Position numbers and translations under genes: made by a program. Shown piece after piece: positions 18,751 through 28,637 of a stretch of DNA of 64,000 nucleotides. Under the pieces are notes generated by a model. That model ran no database searches. It was given only the letters and a program-made list of their open reading frames with translations, and was not told the origin of the DNA. Every line of letters starts with the position of its first letter. The first letter of the stretch is position 1. The stretch is from Vicinamibacteria bacterium (GTDB lineage Bacteria > Acidobacteriota > Vicinamibacteria > Fen-336), in the NCBI GenBank assembly GCA_025994075.1, contig JAMQGV010000024.1, positions 62,001-126,000 on the forward strand, read 5' to 3'.

Positions 18751-20264
18751 AGGGCTTCCAGAAGATCCTGATCGCCAACCGCGGCGAGATCGCTGTGCGC
18801 GTGATCCGCGCCTGCCGCGAGCTCGGCATCGGCTCGGTGGCGGTGTACTCGGAGGCCGACCGCCTGGCGCTGCACGTGCGGCGCGCCGACGAGGCCTACG
18901 AGATCGGCCCCGCGCCGTCGCGCGAGAGCTACCTGCGGATGGACCGCATCCTCGACGTGGCGAAGCGCAGCGGCGCCGACGCGATCCACCCCGGCTACGG
19001 CTTCCTGTCCGAGAACGCGGCCTTCGCACGGGCCTGCGAGGAGGCCGGCATCACCTTCATCGGCCCGCGCGCCGAGACGATCCAGGCGATGGGCGAGAAG
19101 ACCTCGGCGCGGCGGATCGCCGTCGAGGCCGGGGTGCCGGTGGTGCCCGGCACGCTGCACCCGGTCACCTCCGACGACGAGATCCGGCGCGAGGCCGCGC
19201 GGATCGGCTTCCCGCTGATGCTGAAGGCCGCGGCGGGCGGCGGCGGCAAGGGCCTGCGGCTGGTGCCCCACGCCGACGACCTGGCGACCGCCGTGGACCG
19301 CGCCCGCTCCGAGGCGAAGAGCGCGTTCGGCGACGACAGCGTGTACCTCGAGAAGGCGGTGCTGAAGCCGCGCCACATCGAGATCCAGGTGCTGGCCGAT
19401 GCCCACGGCAACGCCATCCACCTGTACGAGCGCGAGTGCACGATCCAGCGCCGCCACCAGAAGGTGATCGAGGAGTCGCCCTCGCCGTTCCTGACCCCCG
19501 AGCTGCGCGAGCGGATGGGGGCGCTGGCGGTGGCGCTCGTCAAGAAGGTCGGCTACGTCAACGCCGGCACCCTCGAGTTCCTGGTCGACAAGGACCGCGA
19601 GCCGTACTTCCTGGAGATGAACACCCGGCTGCAGGTCGAGCACCCGGTGACCGAGATGGTCACGAACCTCGACCTCGTCAAGCTGCAGATCCGCGTCGCC
19701 CAGGGCGAGCGGCTGCCGATCACCCAGGAGGACGTGCGCCAGACCGGCCACGCGATCGAGTGCCGCGTCTATGCCGAGGACCCGGAGCGCGGCTTCCTGC
19801 CCTCGCCGGGCAGGATCGTGGCGCTGCGGGTGCCGGGCGGGCCCGGCGTGCGCGACGACTCCGGCGTGTACGAGGGCTACGAGGTCCCGATCCACTACGA
19901 CCCGATGATCAGCAAGCTGGTGGCCTGGGGCCGCACCCGCGAGGACGCGATCAACCGCATGCGGCGCGCCGTGTCCGAGTACAAGGTGCTCGGCATCCAG
20001 ACGACGCTCCCGTTCTTCGAGCGGGTGATGCGCCACCCCGACTTCCTGGCCGGCGACTTCGACACCTCGTTCGTCGACGTCGCCTTCCGCCGCCACGAGG
20101 TCGTGCGCGAGGCGCCGTGGGAGGTCGCGGTCGCGGCGGCGGCGATCCAGGCCTTCCGCGACCGCAAGGCGCGGCGTGGCGCGCTCAGCCAGTCGGCGGG
20201 AGCCGCGCCGGTCTCGGGCTGGCGCGTGCGCGGCTGGCGCGAGGGCGCCGGGGGGCGGCTGTGA
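18747..20264 (+). CDS. Biotin carboxylase subunit of acyl-CoA carboxylase
   Basis: It carboxylates biotin with ATP and bicarbonate. The 505-residue protein begins [21 protein letters not shown] and has the ATP-grasp glycine loop [13 protein letters not shown], the [12 protein letters not shown] block and the catalytic [13 protein letters not shown]. The C-terminal biotin-carboxylase domain is complete; a short tail of about 35 residues after it ([12 protein letters not shown]...) is poorly conserved. The GTG start overlaps the carboxyltransferase stop and its own stop overlaps the GTG of the carrier gene. Subunit order CT-BC-BCCP with overlaps argues for one complex. Confidence 0.96.
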   Translation: MKGFQKILIANRGEIAVRVIRACRELGIGSVAVYSEADRLALHVRRADEAYEIGPAPSRESYLRMDRILDVAKRSGADAIHPGYGFLSENAAFARACEEAGITFIGPRAETIQAMGEKTSARRIAVEAGVPVVPGTLHPVTSDDEIRREAARIGFPLMLKAAAGGGGKGLRLVPHADDLATAVDRARSEAKSAFGDDSVYLEKAVLKPRHIEIQVLADAHGNAIHLYERECTIQRRHQKVIEESPSPFLTPELRERMGALAVALVKKVGYVNAGTLEFLVDKDREPYFLEMNTRLQVEHPVTEMVTNLDLVKLQIRVAQGERLPITQEDVRQTGHAIECRVYAEDPERGFLPSPGRIVALRVPGGPGVRDDSGVYEGYEVPIHYDPMISKLVAWGRTREDAINRMRRAVSEYKVLGIQTTLPFFERVMRHPDFLAGDFDTSFVDVAFRRHEVVREAPWEVAVAAAAIQAFRDRKARRGALSQSAGAAPVSGWRVRGWREGAGGRL

Positions 20265-20755
20265 TCTTCGACGTCTCGGTGCAGGGCCGCACCGTCAAGG
20301 CCGAGGTCAAGGAGACGACGGCCGACGGCTACACCGTGGTGATCGACGGCAGGCCCCACGTCGTCGACTTCCGGGAGACCGGACGCGACTTCGCGAGCCT
20401 GCTCCTCGACGGCCGCAGCTTCGAGGCCGGGCTCGAGCGCAAGGAGGACGGCTTCGTCGTCCACCTGCCGGCCGACAACATCGCCGTTGCGTTGCACGAG
20501 GCCGCGCGCGGCTCGGCGGCCGCCCACAAGAAGGCCAGCGGCCCGAGCCGCGTCACCGCGCCGATGCCGGGCAAGGTCGTGCGGGTTCTGGTGGAGACGG
20601 GCCAGGAGGTGGCCGCGGGCGCCGGCCTGCTGGTGATGGAAGCCATGAAGATGGAGAACGAGCTGCGCGCCCCGCGCGCCGGCCGGGTCCAGAGTGTCGC
20701 CGCGCGCGAAGGCCTGGCCGTGGAGACGGGGGCGTTGCTCGTCGTGATCGAGTAG
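20261..20755 (+). CDS. Biotin carboxyl carrier protein
   Basis: The 164-residue protein ends in a lipoyl/biotin-attachment domain (about 95-164). The modified lysine is K130 in VMEAMKMENEL. The first 85 residues form a separate small beta-rich domain that probably binds the carboxylase core. The GTG start overlaps the biotin carboxylase stop (GTGA). A 13-base gap with GGAGG leads into tamB. The small size fits a stand-alone carrier of a three-gene acyl-CoA carboxylase. Confidence 0.94.
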   Translation: MIFDVSVQGRTVKAEVKETTADGYTVVIDGRPHVVDFRETGRDFASLLLDGRSFEAGLERKEDGFVVHLPADNIAVALHEAARGSAAAHKKASGPSRVTAPMPGKVVRVLVETGQEVAAGAGLLVMEAMKMENELRAPRAGRVQSVAAREGLAVETGALLVVIE

Positions 20756-20768
20756 GCCGGAGGCGGCG

Positions 20769-23700
20769 TTGTGGCCCTGGCGACGCCGGCCGGCCGCGCC
20801 CGCTGACGCGGAGGCGCCGGCGCCTGCCGACGCTCCGCCCGAAACGACGCCAGCCGAGCCGCCCGCCCTCCCGCCGCCGCGCTCCCGCCGCCGCGCGCGG
20901 CTGCTCCTGCTCGCGCTGTTCGCGGCCACGGTCGCGCTCGGCTGGACGCGGATGCCCTTCGTGGCGGGCGAGGTGGCCGGCTTCGCACTGGGCCAGGCCC
21001 TCGAGCGGTCGACCCGGGTCGCCTCGGTCCACTTGACGTTCGACCCGCCCGGCGTCGAGTTGCGCGACGTGCGCATCGCCGGCCGCAAGCCCGGCGGCCC
21101 GCCGTTCGTCGAGATCCCGCGCGTGCACCTCGTACCGGCTCTCGAGACGCTCGGCGGGCCGCGGCTGGCCTTCGAGCGGGTGCGGATCGAGCGGCTGCGG
21201 CTGCACCTGCGCGCGTTCCCCGAAGGCGGCGACGACATCCCCAAGCCGCAGCGGCGCGGCGGCGGCGGCGGCGGGCCGCAGATCCGGGTCCGGCGGCTGG
21301 TGCTCGACGACGGCCTGTTCGTGCTCGACCACAAGCGGGTGCCGCTCGAGCTCGACCTGCCCGACTTCGAGGCACGCCTGGCCCAGGGTCGCGCCGGCGC
21401 GCTGCTGGGCCGGATCTCGTTCGGCACCGGGCGCCTCCGTTTCGGCGAGAACCCGGAGTTCCCGATCGGCACGGCGATCGAGGTGCGCATCGAGGGGCCG
21501 GAGCTGATCGTGCAGGAAGGGCACCTGCGGGCCCCGGACACGGACCTGCGCTACACGGGCCAGATCCGCATCCAGGCGCAGCCGGTCGGCCGCTTCGCGC
21601 TCGACGGCCCGATCAGCCTGGCGCTGCTCGACGAGCACCTGATGCGCACGGGCTTCGGGATCAAGGCCGATCAGGGCCGCTTCAAGGGCATCGTCACCGT
21701 CAACGGCTCGCAGCTCGGCGTGCAGGGCGAGCTGTCCGGCTCGGACGGCGAGTTCGACGCGGTGCCGGTCGAGCGCTTCCGCGGCGACATCCGCTGGGAC
21801 CGCGAGGGCGTGCACCTCACCGACCTCGAGCTGCAGACGCTCGGCGGCTCGGGCGTCGTCGACCTGGTCGTGCCCCCGGGCAAGACGACGACCTCGACGC
21901 TCGGCGCCGACGTGCGCGGCGCCGACGCCGAGGGCCTCGCCCGCGCCGTGTTCGACTGGGGCCCGCTCGGCCTCGCCGCCGCCGCCACCGGCCGCATCGA
22001 CCTCGCCTGGCCCAAGGGCCGCTTCAAGGATCGCCTCTCGGGCCGCATCGGCCTCGAGCTCGAACGCCGGGCGGACGACCGGACCGCGCTGTGGGGCCGG
22101 CTCGACTGGCGCGCCGAGGACGGCGTGCAGTGGATCGAGCGCGGGCGCTTCGAGACCCCGCACTCGGAGGCGGACGTGGCGGGCCGGGTCGAGGTCGATC
22201 GCCGCGCCGATCTCGCGGTGCGCGTCGAGACCCGCGACCTCGCCGCCGCCGACCGCCTCGCGGCGCGGCTGCGCGCCGCGGTCGGCAACCCGGAGGCCGT
22301 GCCCGCCGGCTTCGGCGGTCGCGCGACGTTCGAGGGCCGCTGGCGCCGCACGCTCGACGACCCGTTGTTCGAGGGCCGCGCCACCGCACAGGATGCCCGC
22401 TGGCTGGGCGTCCGCTGGGGGAATGTCGAGTGGACCGGCACGGCGGATGCGCTCGAGGTCCGCTCGCAGCCGCTGGTGCTGCGCAAGGACGAGGCGTGGA
22501 TCGAGATGACCGGCCGCAGCGAGACCGGCTTCCTGGGCGACCTCGACGCCGTCGAGGCCGAGGTGCGCCTGCGGCGCTGGCCCTCGCGCGACCTGCTGAT
22601 GGCGATGGCGTGGCGCCTCGAGCTCGACGCCGCGATCAGCGGCGAGGTCTCGGTCACCGGCCGCCGCAGCGCCCCGCGCGGTCGCGCGGCGCTGCGCTCC
22701 GAGAACGGCGTCTACTACGGTGTGCCGTTCACCGCGCTTTCGGTCGACTCCGAGCTGCGCGGCACGATTTCGCGCGCCAGCGGCAGCGCCACCGCCGGCG
22801 GCGGCCGCGTCCGCTTCGCGGGCGTCGCGCGCGAAGAGGGCACCTACGACGGCAAGGCCTGGATCGAGGCGGTGGACCTCGCCGGCGCCGTGCCCGAGGT
22901 CGCCCCCGGCGTCGGCTGGAGCGGGCGGGTCAGCGCCGAGGCCACGCTCGCCGGCAGCCTCGACCGGCCGTGGCTCGCGGGCACGGCGAGTGCGCCCCGC
23001 GTGTTCCTCGGCGACGAGGGTCTCGGCGCGCTGTCGGGCACGGCCAGCGGCGACGGCAGCGGCGACGTCGCGCTGCACGCCGAAGCCCGCTCGGCCCGCG
23101 TCGCGCTGCGCCTGGATGGCACGATCGGCGCGGCCGAGCCCTATGCCGCGCGGCTGCGGCTCGGCGCCGAGGACACGAGCTTCGATCCGTTCGCCCGCGC
23201 GCTGTCGCCGGCGCTGCCGCCGCTGCTCTCGGTCGTGGCCAGCGGCGGTGTCGACCTCGAGGGGCCGCTGCTCGACCCGAAGGCGCTGAAGGTCCGCGGC
23301 GAGGCGCCGCTGCTGCGGCTGAGCCTGCCCGAGTACGAGGTCCGCAACGCCGCTCCGCTGCGCTTCGAGGTGGACGCCGGGCGGCTCGAGGTCTCGGCCT
23401 TCGCCCTCTCCGGCGAAGGCACCGACCTGCGCGTCTCCGGCCACGCCGCGCTGCTCGAAGACGGCCCGCTGGCGCTCGCGGTGCGCGGCGCCGCGGACCT
23501 CCAGGCGCTGGCAGCGCTCAGCCGCAACCTGCGCGGTCGCGGAGCGATGTCGCTGGCACTCGACGTCGCGGGCACCCGCGACGCGCCGCGGCTGTCCGGC
23601 GCGCTCGAGGTCGACGGCGGCGGCCTGCGCCTGCGCGGGTTCCCCCACGGCCTCGAAGGCGTGCGCGGAAGCGTCCGCATCTCCGAGCAGGGCGCCCAGT

Positions 23701-24758
23701 TCGAGAACCTGACCGGCACCCTCGCCGGCGGCCCCGTCGAGGCCTCGGGGCGGCTGGCGTGGTCCGCGGGCCGGCTCTCCCGCTTCGACGTCGAGGCCTC
23801 GGGTCGCGGCATCGCGTTGCGCTACCCCGAGGGGCTGCGCAGCCAGCTCGACGCCGAGCTGCGGCTCTTCGGAGACGGCGAAGAGCAGTGGCTGACCGGA
23901 GACGTGGACGTGCGCCAGGCCTCGTGGACGCGGCGCTACGACCTCGCCTCGGAGCTGCTGTCGGCCACGGCCATGGCGCCCGCGGCGCCCACGGGGCTGT
24001 CCTCCGGCGTCCGCCTCGACCTGCGGCTGCGGGCACCGGGCACGCTGCGCATCGACAACAACCTGGCGACGCTGGTGGCGCGCGCCGACCTGCGGCTGAC
24101 TGGCGCGGCCGAGGCGCCCGCGGTGCTGGGCCGGGCCGAGGTCGAGCGCGGCCGGCTCTACTTCCAGGGCAACACCTACCAGATCCGGCGCGGCGTGATC
24201 GACTTCGCCAACCCGCAGCGGATCGACCCGCTCTTCGACGTCGAGGCCGAGACCCGGCTGCGCTCGTACCGCGTGTCGCTGCGCTTCAACGGCACCCTGG
24301 AGCGGGTCTCGCCGACGCTGACCTCGGACCCGCCGCTGTCGGCGGTGCAGATCCTGAGCCTGCTCGCCGGCGCCGACGAGCGCGACGTCGCGTCGTTGAC
24401 CCAGGTTCAGAGCGAGAGCACGAACCTGGCCGCCACCGGCGCCGCCACCCTCGCCGCCGGGCGGCTCTCGGAAGGCGTGGGCCTCGAGCGCGGCGCCGAG
24501 CGCCTGCTCGGCCTCAACCGCTTCTCGATCGACCCCAGCGCGCTGCGCGGAGGCGTCACCAACCCGACCGCGCGGCTCACCGTCGGCAAGCGCATCACGC
24601 CCGACCTGTCGGTGCTGTACTCGGTCGACCTGCGCGGCACCCAGGAGCGCATCCTCTCGGTCGAGTACACGCTCTCCGACCGCCTCTCGGTGCTGGCCAC
24701 GCAGGCGGAGCCCGACGGCATCGGCTTCGACCTGCGGGTGCGGAGGACCTACCGGTGA
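20769..24758 (+). CDS. tamB: TamB-like translocation and assembly module / inter-membrane transport protein
   Basis: TamB/AsmA-like proteins span the periplasm and help carry lipids or assemble outer-membrane proteins. This 1329-residue protein has an N-terminal Pro/Ala-rich cytoplasmic stretch, one transmembrane helix (about 44-60), a long repetitive beta-strand body, and a C-terminal TamB domain with RLYFQGNTYQIRRGVIDF and SDPPLSAVQILSLLA. The start is a TTG with GGAGG about six bases upstream. It overlaps the Omp85-family gene by four bases, the usual tamA/tamB pairing but in reversed order. The length is normal for the family. Confidence 0.94.
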   Translation: MWPWRRRPAAPADAEAPAPADAPPETTPAEPPALPPPRSRRRARLLLLALFAATVALGWTRMPFVAGEVAGFALGQALERSTRVASVHLTFDPPGVELRDVRIAGRKPGGPPFVEIPRVHLVPALETLGGPRLAFERVRIERLRLHLRAFPEGGDDIPKPQRRGGGGGGPQIRVRRLVLDDGLFVLDHKRVPLELDLPDFEARLAQGRAGALLGRISFGTGRLRFGENPEFPIGTAIEVRIEGPELIVQEGHLRAPDTDLRYTGQIRIQAQPVGRFALDGPISLALLDEHLMRTGFGIKADQGRFKGIVTVNGSQLGVQGELSGSDGEFDAVPVERFRGDIRWDREGVHLTDLELQTLGGSGVVDLVVPPGKTTTSTLGADVRGADAEGLARAVFDWGPLGLAAAATGRIDLAWPKGRFKDRLSGRIGLELERRADDRTALWGRLDWRAEDGVQWIERGRFETPHSEADVAGRVEVDRRADLAVRVETRDLAAADRLAARLRAAVGNPEAVPAGFGGRATFEGRWRRTLDDPLFEGRATAQDARWLGVRWGNVEWTGTADALEVRSQPLVLRKDEAWIEMTGRSETGFLGDLDAVEAEVRLRRWPSRDLLMAMAWRLELDAAISGEVSVTGRRSAPRGRAALRSENGVYYGVPFTALSVDSELRGTISRASGSATAGGGRVRFAGVAREEGTYDGKAWIEAVDLAGAVPEVAPGVGWSGRVSAEATLAGSLDRPWLAGTASAPRVFLGDEGLGALSGTASGDGSGDVALHAEARSARVALRLDGTIGAAEPYAARLRLGAEDTSFDPFARALSPALPPLLSVVASGGVDLEGPLLDPKALKVRGEAPLLRLSLPEYEVRNAAPLRFEVDAGRLEVSAFALSGEGTDLRVSGHAALLEDGPLALAVRGAADLQALAALSRNLRGRGAMSLALDVAGTRDAPRLSGALEVDGGGLRLRGFPHGLEGVRGSVRISEQGAQFENLTGTLAGGPVEASGRLAWSAGRLSRFDVEASGRGIALRYPEGLRSQLDAELRLFGDGEEQWLTGDVDVRQASWTRRYDLASELLSATAMAPAAPTGLSSGVRLDLRLRAPGTLRIDNNLATLVARADLRLTGAAEAPAVLGRAEVERGRLYFQGNTYQIRRGVIDFANPQRIDPLFDVEAETRLRSYRVSLRFNGTLERVSPTLTSDPPLSAVQILSLLAGADERDVASLTQVQSESTNLAATGAATLAAGRLSEGVGLERGAERLLGLNRFSIDPSALRGGVTNPTARLTVGKRITPDLSVLYSVDLRGTQERILSVEYTLSDRLSVLATQAEPDGIGFDLRVRRTYR

Positions 24759-27385
24759 GGCCGGCCCGGCTCCTCGCGCTGCTGCTGGCGGCAGGGCGTC
24801 TCGGCGCGGCCGAGCCGCCCGTCGTCGACGTGCGCGTCGAGGGCCCCGCCGAGCTGCGCGGCCGGCTCTCCCGCTACGTCGGCCTCGAGACGGGCGCGCC
24901 TCTCGACGCCGAGGCGGTGCGCCGTTCGGTCGAGCGGCTGTTCGCGACCGGCGAGCTGGAGGACGTGCAGGTCGAGAAGGAGCCGGCAGCCGACGGCACC
25001 CGCGTCCGCTTCGTGCTGGTCCCGCTGCCGCGGCTGCACGGCGTTCGCACCGAACCCGGCGACGTGCTCGACGGCGGCGACGCGCGCCGCATCGCGGGGC
25101 TGCGCGACCGCGAGCCGCTCGACGCCGTGCGCCTCGACCGCGCCGCGCAGGCGCTGGCGCTGGCGCTGGAGCGCCGCGGCTACCTCGAGGCGCGGGTCAG
25201 CGGCCGCCTCGAGCGCGACGGTGCGCGCGCCGACGCGGTGTTCGCGATCGAGGCCGGCCGCCGGGCCCGGGTCTCGTCGGTGCGCCTGCGGGGCGCCCCG
25301 GCCGCCCATGACGCCCGCTTGCGGGGGCCGCTGCTCGCGCTGCAGGGCCGACACGAGTCGCGGTCGCGGGCGGAGGCGGTGGCGGAGGACGCGCGCCGCG
25401 CGCTGGTGGTGGCCGGACACTGGCGGGCGAAGGTCGACGTGCGCCGCGTCTACGATCCGGCAGCGGCGGAGGTCGCGCTCGAGTTCGTCGCCGAGGCGGG
25501 GCCTCGCCTCGTGTTGCGCTTCCAGGGACCGCCGCTGCCGGGTTCCGTGCGTTCGCGGGTGACCCGGCTGGTCGTCGACGGCCGCGCCGCGACCGACGCC
25601 CTCGACGCGGCGGCCGAGCAGGTCGAGGCCTGGTTCGCCAGCCGCGGCCACCGCGGAGCCGAGACGCGCTGGAGCGAAGTCGCGGCGCCCGGCGGCCAGG
25701 AGCTCGTCTACGCGACGAGCGCGGGCCCGGCGACCCGGCTGGCGGCGGTCGCGCTCGAGGCCTTCCCTCCGGGTCTGGCGCTGCCGCCGCTCGCCAGCCG
25801 CGCCGACGCCCCGGCCCGCGACGCGCTGCTCGAGCAGGACCGCCGGGCACTGGAGGCGGCCCTGCGCGAGCACGGCCACCCCGACGCCGCGGTGGAGCTG
25901 GACCTGCCCGAGTCCGGCGACCACGTCACCGCCACGTTCCGCGCCCGGCCCGGCCGCCGGGTGATCGTCTCGGCCTTCGAGGTCCGACCCGACGTGCCGC
26001 TGCCCGAGGAGGCGGAGCCGCGCGAGCTGCGGCTGCGCGCGGGCGCGCCGTACCGCGTCACCGACGTCGCGCTCGATCGGGCGGCGCTGCTCTCGGCCTG
26101 GCGCAACGCCGGCTACCAGCAGGTCGAGGTGACGCCCGAGCTCGCCTTCGCCGAAGACGGGCAGGCGGTGGCCGTGACGCTGGCGGTGGCCGCCGGTCCC
26201 CGCACCTTCGTCGACCGCATCGTCGTCGCCGGCCTCGAGCGGACCCGCGAGGAGGTCGTGCGCCGCGAGTTGCAGCTCACCGAAGGCGCGCCGCTCGGCC
26301 TCGCCGACGCGATCGAGAGCCAGCGGCGGCTGTCGGCGCTGGGGCTGTTCGGACGCGTGGACCTCGCCGAGGTCGAGACCGCCGCCGGCACCACGGACGT
26401 CGTCGTCCAGCTCGACGAGGCGCCGCGCACGACGGTCGGCTACGGCATCGGCTTCGGCGAGCGCGACCTGCTGCGGGCCAGCCTCGAGCTCGGCCGCCGC
26501 AACCTGGCCGGCCGCGACCGCACCGGCGCCCTGTTCCTGCGCGGCTCGTACCGCGGCTCGCGGCTGCTCGGCAGCTACCGCGAGCCGTTCCTGTTCGGCT
26601 CGCGGCGCGAGCTGCTGGTCACCGCCTTCCGCGAGGAGGAGGACCGCGACAACTTCGACTTCCGGCGCATGGGCCTGTCGGTGCAGGTGGCGCAGGCGAT
26701 CGACGCCCGGCTGTCGCTGGTCGGGCGGCTGCTGTTCCAGGACACCGACACCGACGACGTGGTCGTGCCGTGCGACGAGGTCGACCGCCAGTTCTGCGAC
26801 GCCGCCGTGACCGGACCGTCGGTGTCGCTGGTGCTCGACGAGCGCGACGACGCGCTCGACCCGCGCCGCGGCTTCTTCCTCGGCGCCGACGTGCTCTACT
26901 CCTCGCGCCTCCTGGGCGGCGACAACTTCCTCAAGGCCTTCGCCCAGGCGGCGGTGTTCGAGCGGCTGCAGCGCCGGCTGTCGTTCGCGCTGTCCGCCCG
27001 AGTCGGCCTCGCACGCACGCTGGGCCTCGACGAGCCGCTGCTGCTGCCGCTGCCCGAGCGCTTCTTCGCCGGCGGCGACTACTCGCTGCGCGGCTTCGCC
27101 CCCGACGCGGTCGCGCCCAAGGGCGGCAACGCGCTGCTGCTGGGCAGCGGCGAGCTGCGCTTCGAGGTGCGCGAGCGGGCCTCGCTGGCGGCGTTCGCCG
27201 ACGTGGGCAACGTGTACCCGCTGGTCGGCGACGTCTCGCTGCGCGACCTGCGCTACGCCGCCGGGATCGGCCTGCGTTACCGCAGCCCGCTCGGGCCGCT
27301 GCGGCTCGACTGGGGTTACAAGCTGAACCGCCGCCCCGGCGAGTCGCGCTCGCGCTTCCACGTGACGGTCGGCCATGCGTTCTGA
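24755..27385 (+). CDS. Omp85-family outer membrane protein (TamA/BamA type)
   Basis: The 876-residue protein has a signal peptide (cut near GAA-EP), several POTRA repeats (about 25-545, for example RSVERLFATGELEDVQVEKE and SQRRLSALGLFGRVDLAEVE) and a C-terminal barrel (about 560-876). The conserved barrel motif is SLRGF near residue 778 and the end is VTVGHAF, a C-terminal aromatic as expected for barrels. It sits directly behind tamB, so a TamA role is more likely than BamA, though with more POTRA repeats than the three of classical TamA. GTG start overlapping the tamB stop. Confidence 0.92.
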   Translation: MRPARLLALLLAAGRLGAAEPPVVDVRVEGPAELRGRLSRYVGLETGAPLDAEAVRRSVERLFATGELEDVQVEKEPAADGTRVRFVLVPLPRLHGVRTEPGDVLDGGDARRIAGLRDREPLDAVRLDRAAQALALALERRGYLEARVSGRLERDGARADAVFAIEAGRRARVSSVRLRGAPAAHDARLRGPLLALQGRHESRSRAEAVAEDARRALVVAGHWRAKVDVRRVYDPAAAEVALEFVAEAGPRLVLRFQGPPLPGSVRSRVTRLVVDGRAATDALDAAAEQVEAWFASRGHRGAETRWSEVAAPGGQELVYATSAGPATRLAAVALEAFPPGLALPPLASRADAPARDALLEQDRRALEAALREHGHPDAAVELDLPESGDHVTATFRARPGRRVIVSAFEVRPDVPLPEEAEPRELRLRAGAPYRVTDVALDRAALLSAWRNAGYQQVEVTPELAFAEDGQAVAVTLAVAAGPRTFVDRIVVAGLERTREEVVRRELQLTEGAPLGLADAIESQRRLSALGLFGRVDLAEVETAAGTTDVVVQLDEAPRTTVGYGIGFGERDLLRASLELGRRNLAGRDRTGALFLRGSYRGSRLLGSYREPFLFGSRRELLVTAFREEEDRDNFDFRRMGLSVQVAQAIDARLSLVGRLLFQDTDTDDVVVPCDEVDRQFCDAAVTGPSVSLVLDERDDALDPRRGFFLGADVLYSSRLLGGDNFLKAFAQAAVFERLQRRLSFALSARVGLARTLGLDEPLLLPLPERFFAGGDYSLRGFAPDAVAPKGGNALLLGSGELRFEVRERASLAAFADVGNVYPLVGDVSLRDLRYAAGIGLRYRSPLGPLRLDWGYKLNRRPGESRSRFHVTVGHAF

Positions 27386-27932
27386 GCTGCTGCTCGTCGC
27401 GGTGCTCTCGGCGCCGGCCGCCGCTGCCGCGGGCGAGCGGATCGAGGCCGTCGTCGCCGTGGTCGACGGTCGGCCGGTGTTGCTCTCGGAGCTGAGGGCT
27501 GCGGCGGCCGTCAAGGGGCTTGGCGAGCGCAGGGCGCGCGAGGAGTTGATCGACCAGTTCCTGATGGAGCGCGAGGCGCAGCGCTTCGCTGCGCTGGCCC
27601 CGGCCGACGACGAGGTGGAGGCGCTCGTCGACGGCCTCGCCGTCCGCGCGCCCGACGTGCCGCGCGCCGCGCTGCGCCGTCTGGCCCGGCGCGAGGCGTG
27701 GATCCTGCGCTACGTCGAGTTCCGCTTCCGGCCGCTCGTCACCGAGGCCGACGAGACCGAGGTGCAGGGCGACTGGCTGGCGCTGCCCGAGCCGCGGCCG
27801 CCGTTCGCCGAGGCCCGCGCGCCGCTGCGCGAGGCCCGCAGCCGCCGCGCCCTCGACGCCCGGGTCGAGGCCTGGGTGGCCGACCTGCGCCGGGCGGCCC
27901 GCATCCGCCTTGTCGAGGGCTGGCGCGAGTAG
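27375..27932 (+). CDS. Short SurA-like periplasmic protein without a PPIase domain
   Basis: The 185-residue product has a signal peptide (1-19) followed by ERIEAVVAVVDGRPVLLSEL, the typical start of the SurA N-terminal chaperone domain. Helices continue to the C-terminus, but no parvulin (PPIase) domain is seen, so it is much shorter than SurA (about 430 residues). It overlaps the barrel gene by 11 bases and likely assists outer membrane protein handling. The stop abuts the stop of the convergent glycosyltransferase gene with no base between. Confidence 0.8.
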   Translation: MRSELLLVAVLSAPAAAAAGERIEAVVAVVDGRPVLLSELRAAAAVKGLGERRAREELIDQFLMEREAQRFAALAPADDEVEALVDGLAVRAPDVPRAALRRLARREAWILRYVEFRFRPLVTEADETEVQGDWLALPEPRPPFAEARAPLREARSRRALDARVEAWVADLRRAARIRLVEGWRE

Positions 27933-28637
27933 TCAGTCGTACAGGCCGCGGGCGCCGTTGCGGCGGATCGCCAGCAGGTCGGCGAAAGCGCGGGCACCGC
28001 GGCCGAACGTGACGCGGGAGGCCGCGTCGTTGCGCCAGGTGACGCCGATCTCGGCGATGCGCAGGCCCGCGCGCCGGGCGGCGTAGAGCACCTCGACGTC
28101 GAAGCCGAAGCCGTCGAGCACGCTGCGCGCGAACGCGCGTTCCGCGGCGGCGGCGGTGAACAGCTTGAAGCCGCACTGGGTGTCGTGCAGCCCCGGCAGC
28201 AGCAGGCCGCGCACGCAGGCGTTGAACAGCCGGCCCATCGCCTCGCGGTACGCCGGCTGGTGCACCTCGACCCTCGAGTCGGCCACGGCCCGCGACCCGA
28301 TCGCGACGTCGGCGCCGGCGTCGAGCGCCGCCTCCAGCCGCGCCAGGTCCTCGATCGGTGTCGACAGGTCGGCGTCGGTCATCAGGCGCCTGTCACCGGC
28401 GGCCCCCAGCATGCCGCGGCGCACGGCGTCGCCCTTGCCGCGGTTGTGCTCGGCGCGCAGCACGCGCAGTGCGGGCAGGCCCAGAGCCAGCACCGCTTCG
28501 GCGGTGCCGTCGCTGGAGCCGTCGTCCGCGACCACGATCTCGAAGTCGCGCCCGGCGAGCGCCGCCGCGACGCGGCGCAGCGTGGGCGGCAGCCGCTCCG
28601 CCTCGTTGTAGGCGGGGATCACGACCGACAGCTTCAT
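27933..28637 (-). CDS. Family 2 glycosyltransferase, dolichyl-phosphate glucose synthase-like
   Basis: The 234-residue protein starts MKLSVVIPAYNEAERLPPTL. It has GT-A fold marks DDGSSDGT, GKGDAVRRGML and TDADLSTPIEDL, the last typical of ALG5/DPG-synthase-like enzymes that put a sugar on a polyprenyl phosphate. No membrane anchor is seen. It is the last gene of the 23-gene glycan unit and overlaps the upstream GT4 gene by four bases (ATGA). The product would supply a lipid-linked sugar for the membrane transferases of the same unit; donor and acceptor are not certain. Confidence 0.9.
   Translation of the reverse strand: MKLSVVIPAYNEAERLPPTLRRVAAALAGRDFEIVVADDGSSDGTAEAVLALGLPALRVLRAEHNRGKGDAVRRGMLGAAGDRRLMTDADLSTPIEDLARLEAALDAGADVAIGSRAVADSRVEVHQPAYREAMGRLFNACVRGLLLPGLHDTQCGFKLFTAAAAERAFARSVLDGFGFDVEVLYAARRAGLRIAEIGVTWRNDAASRVTFGRGARAFADLLAIRRNGARGLYD

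Noticed and set aside
20553..23648. Long antisense frame over tamB
   Set aside because: Same shadow effect; the plus-strand frame has the full TamB domain, start site and overlap with the next gene.
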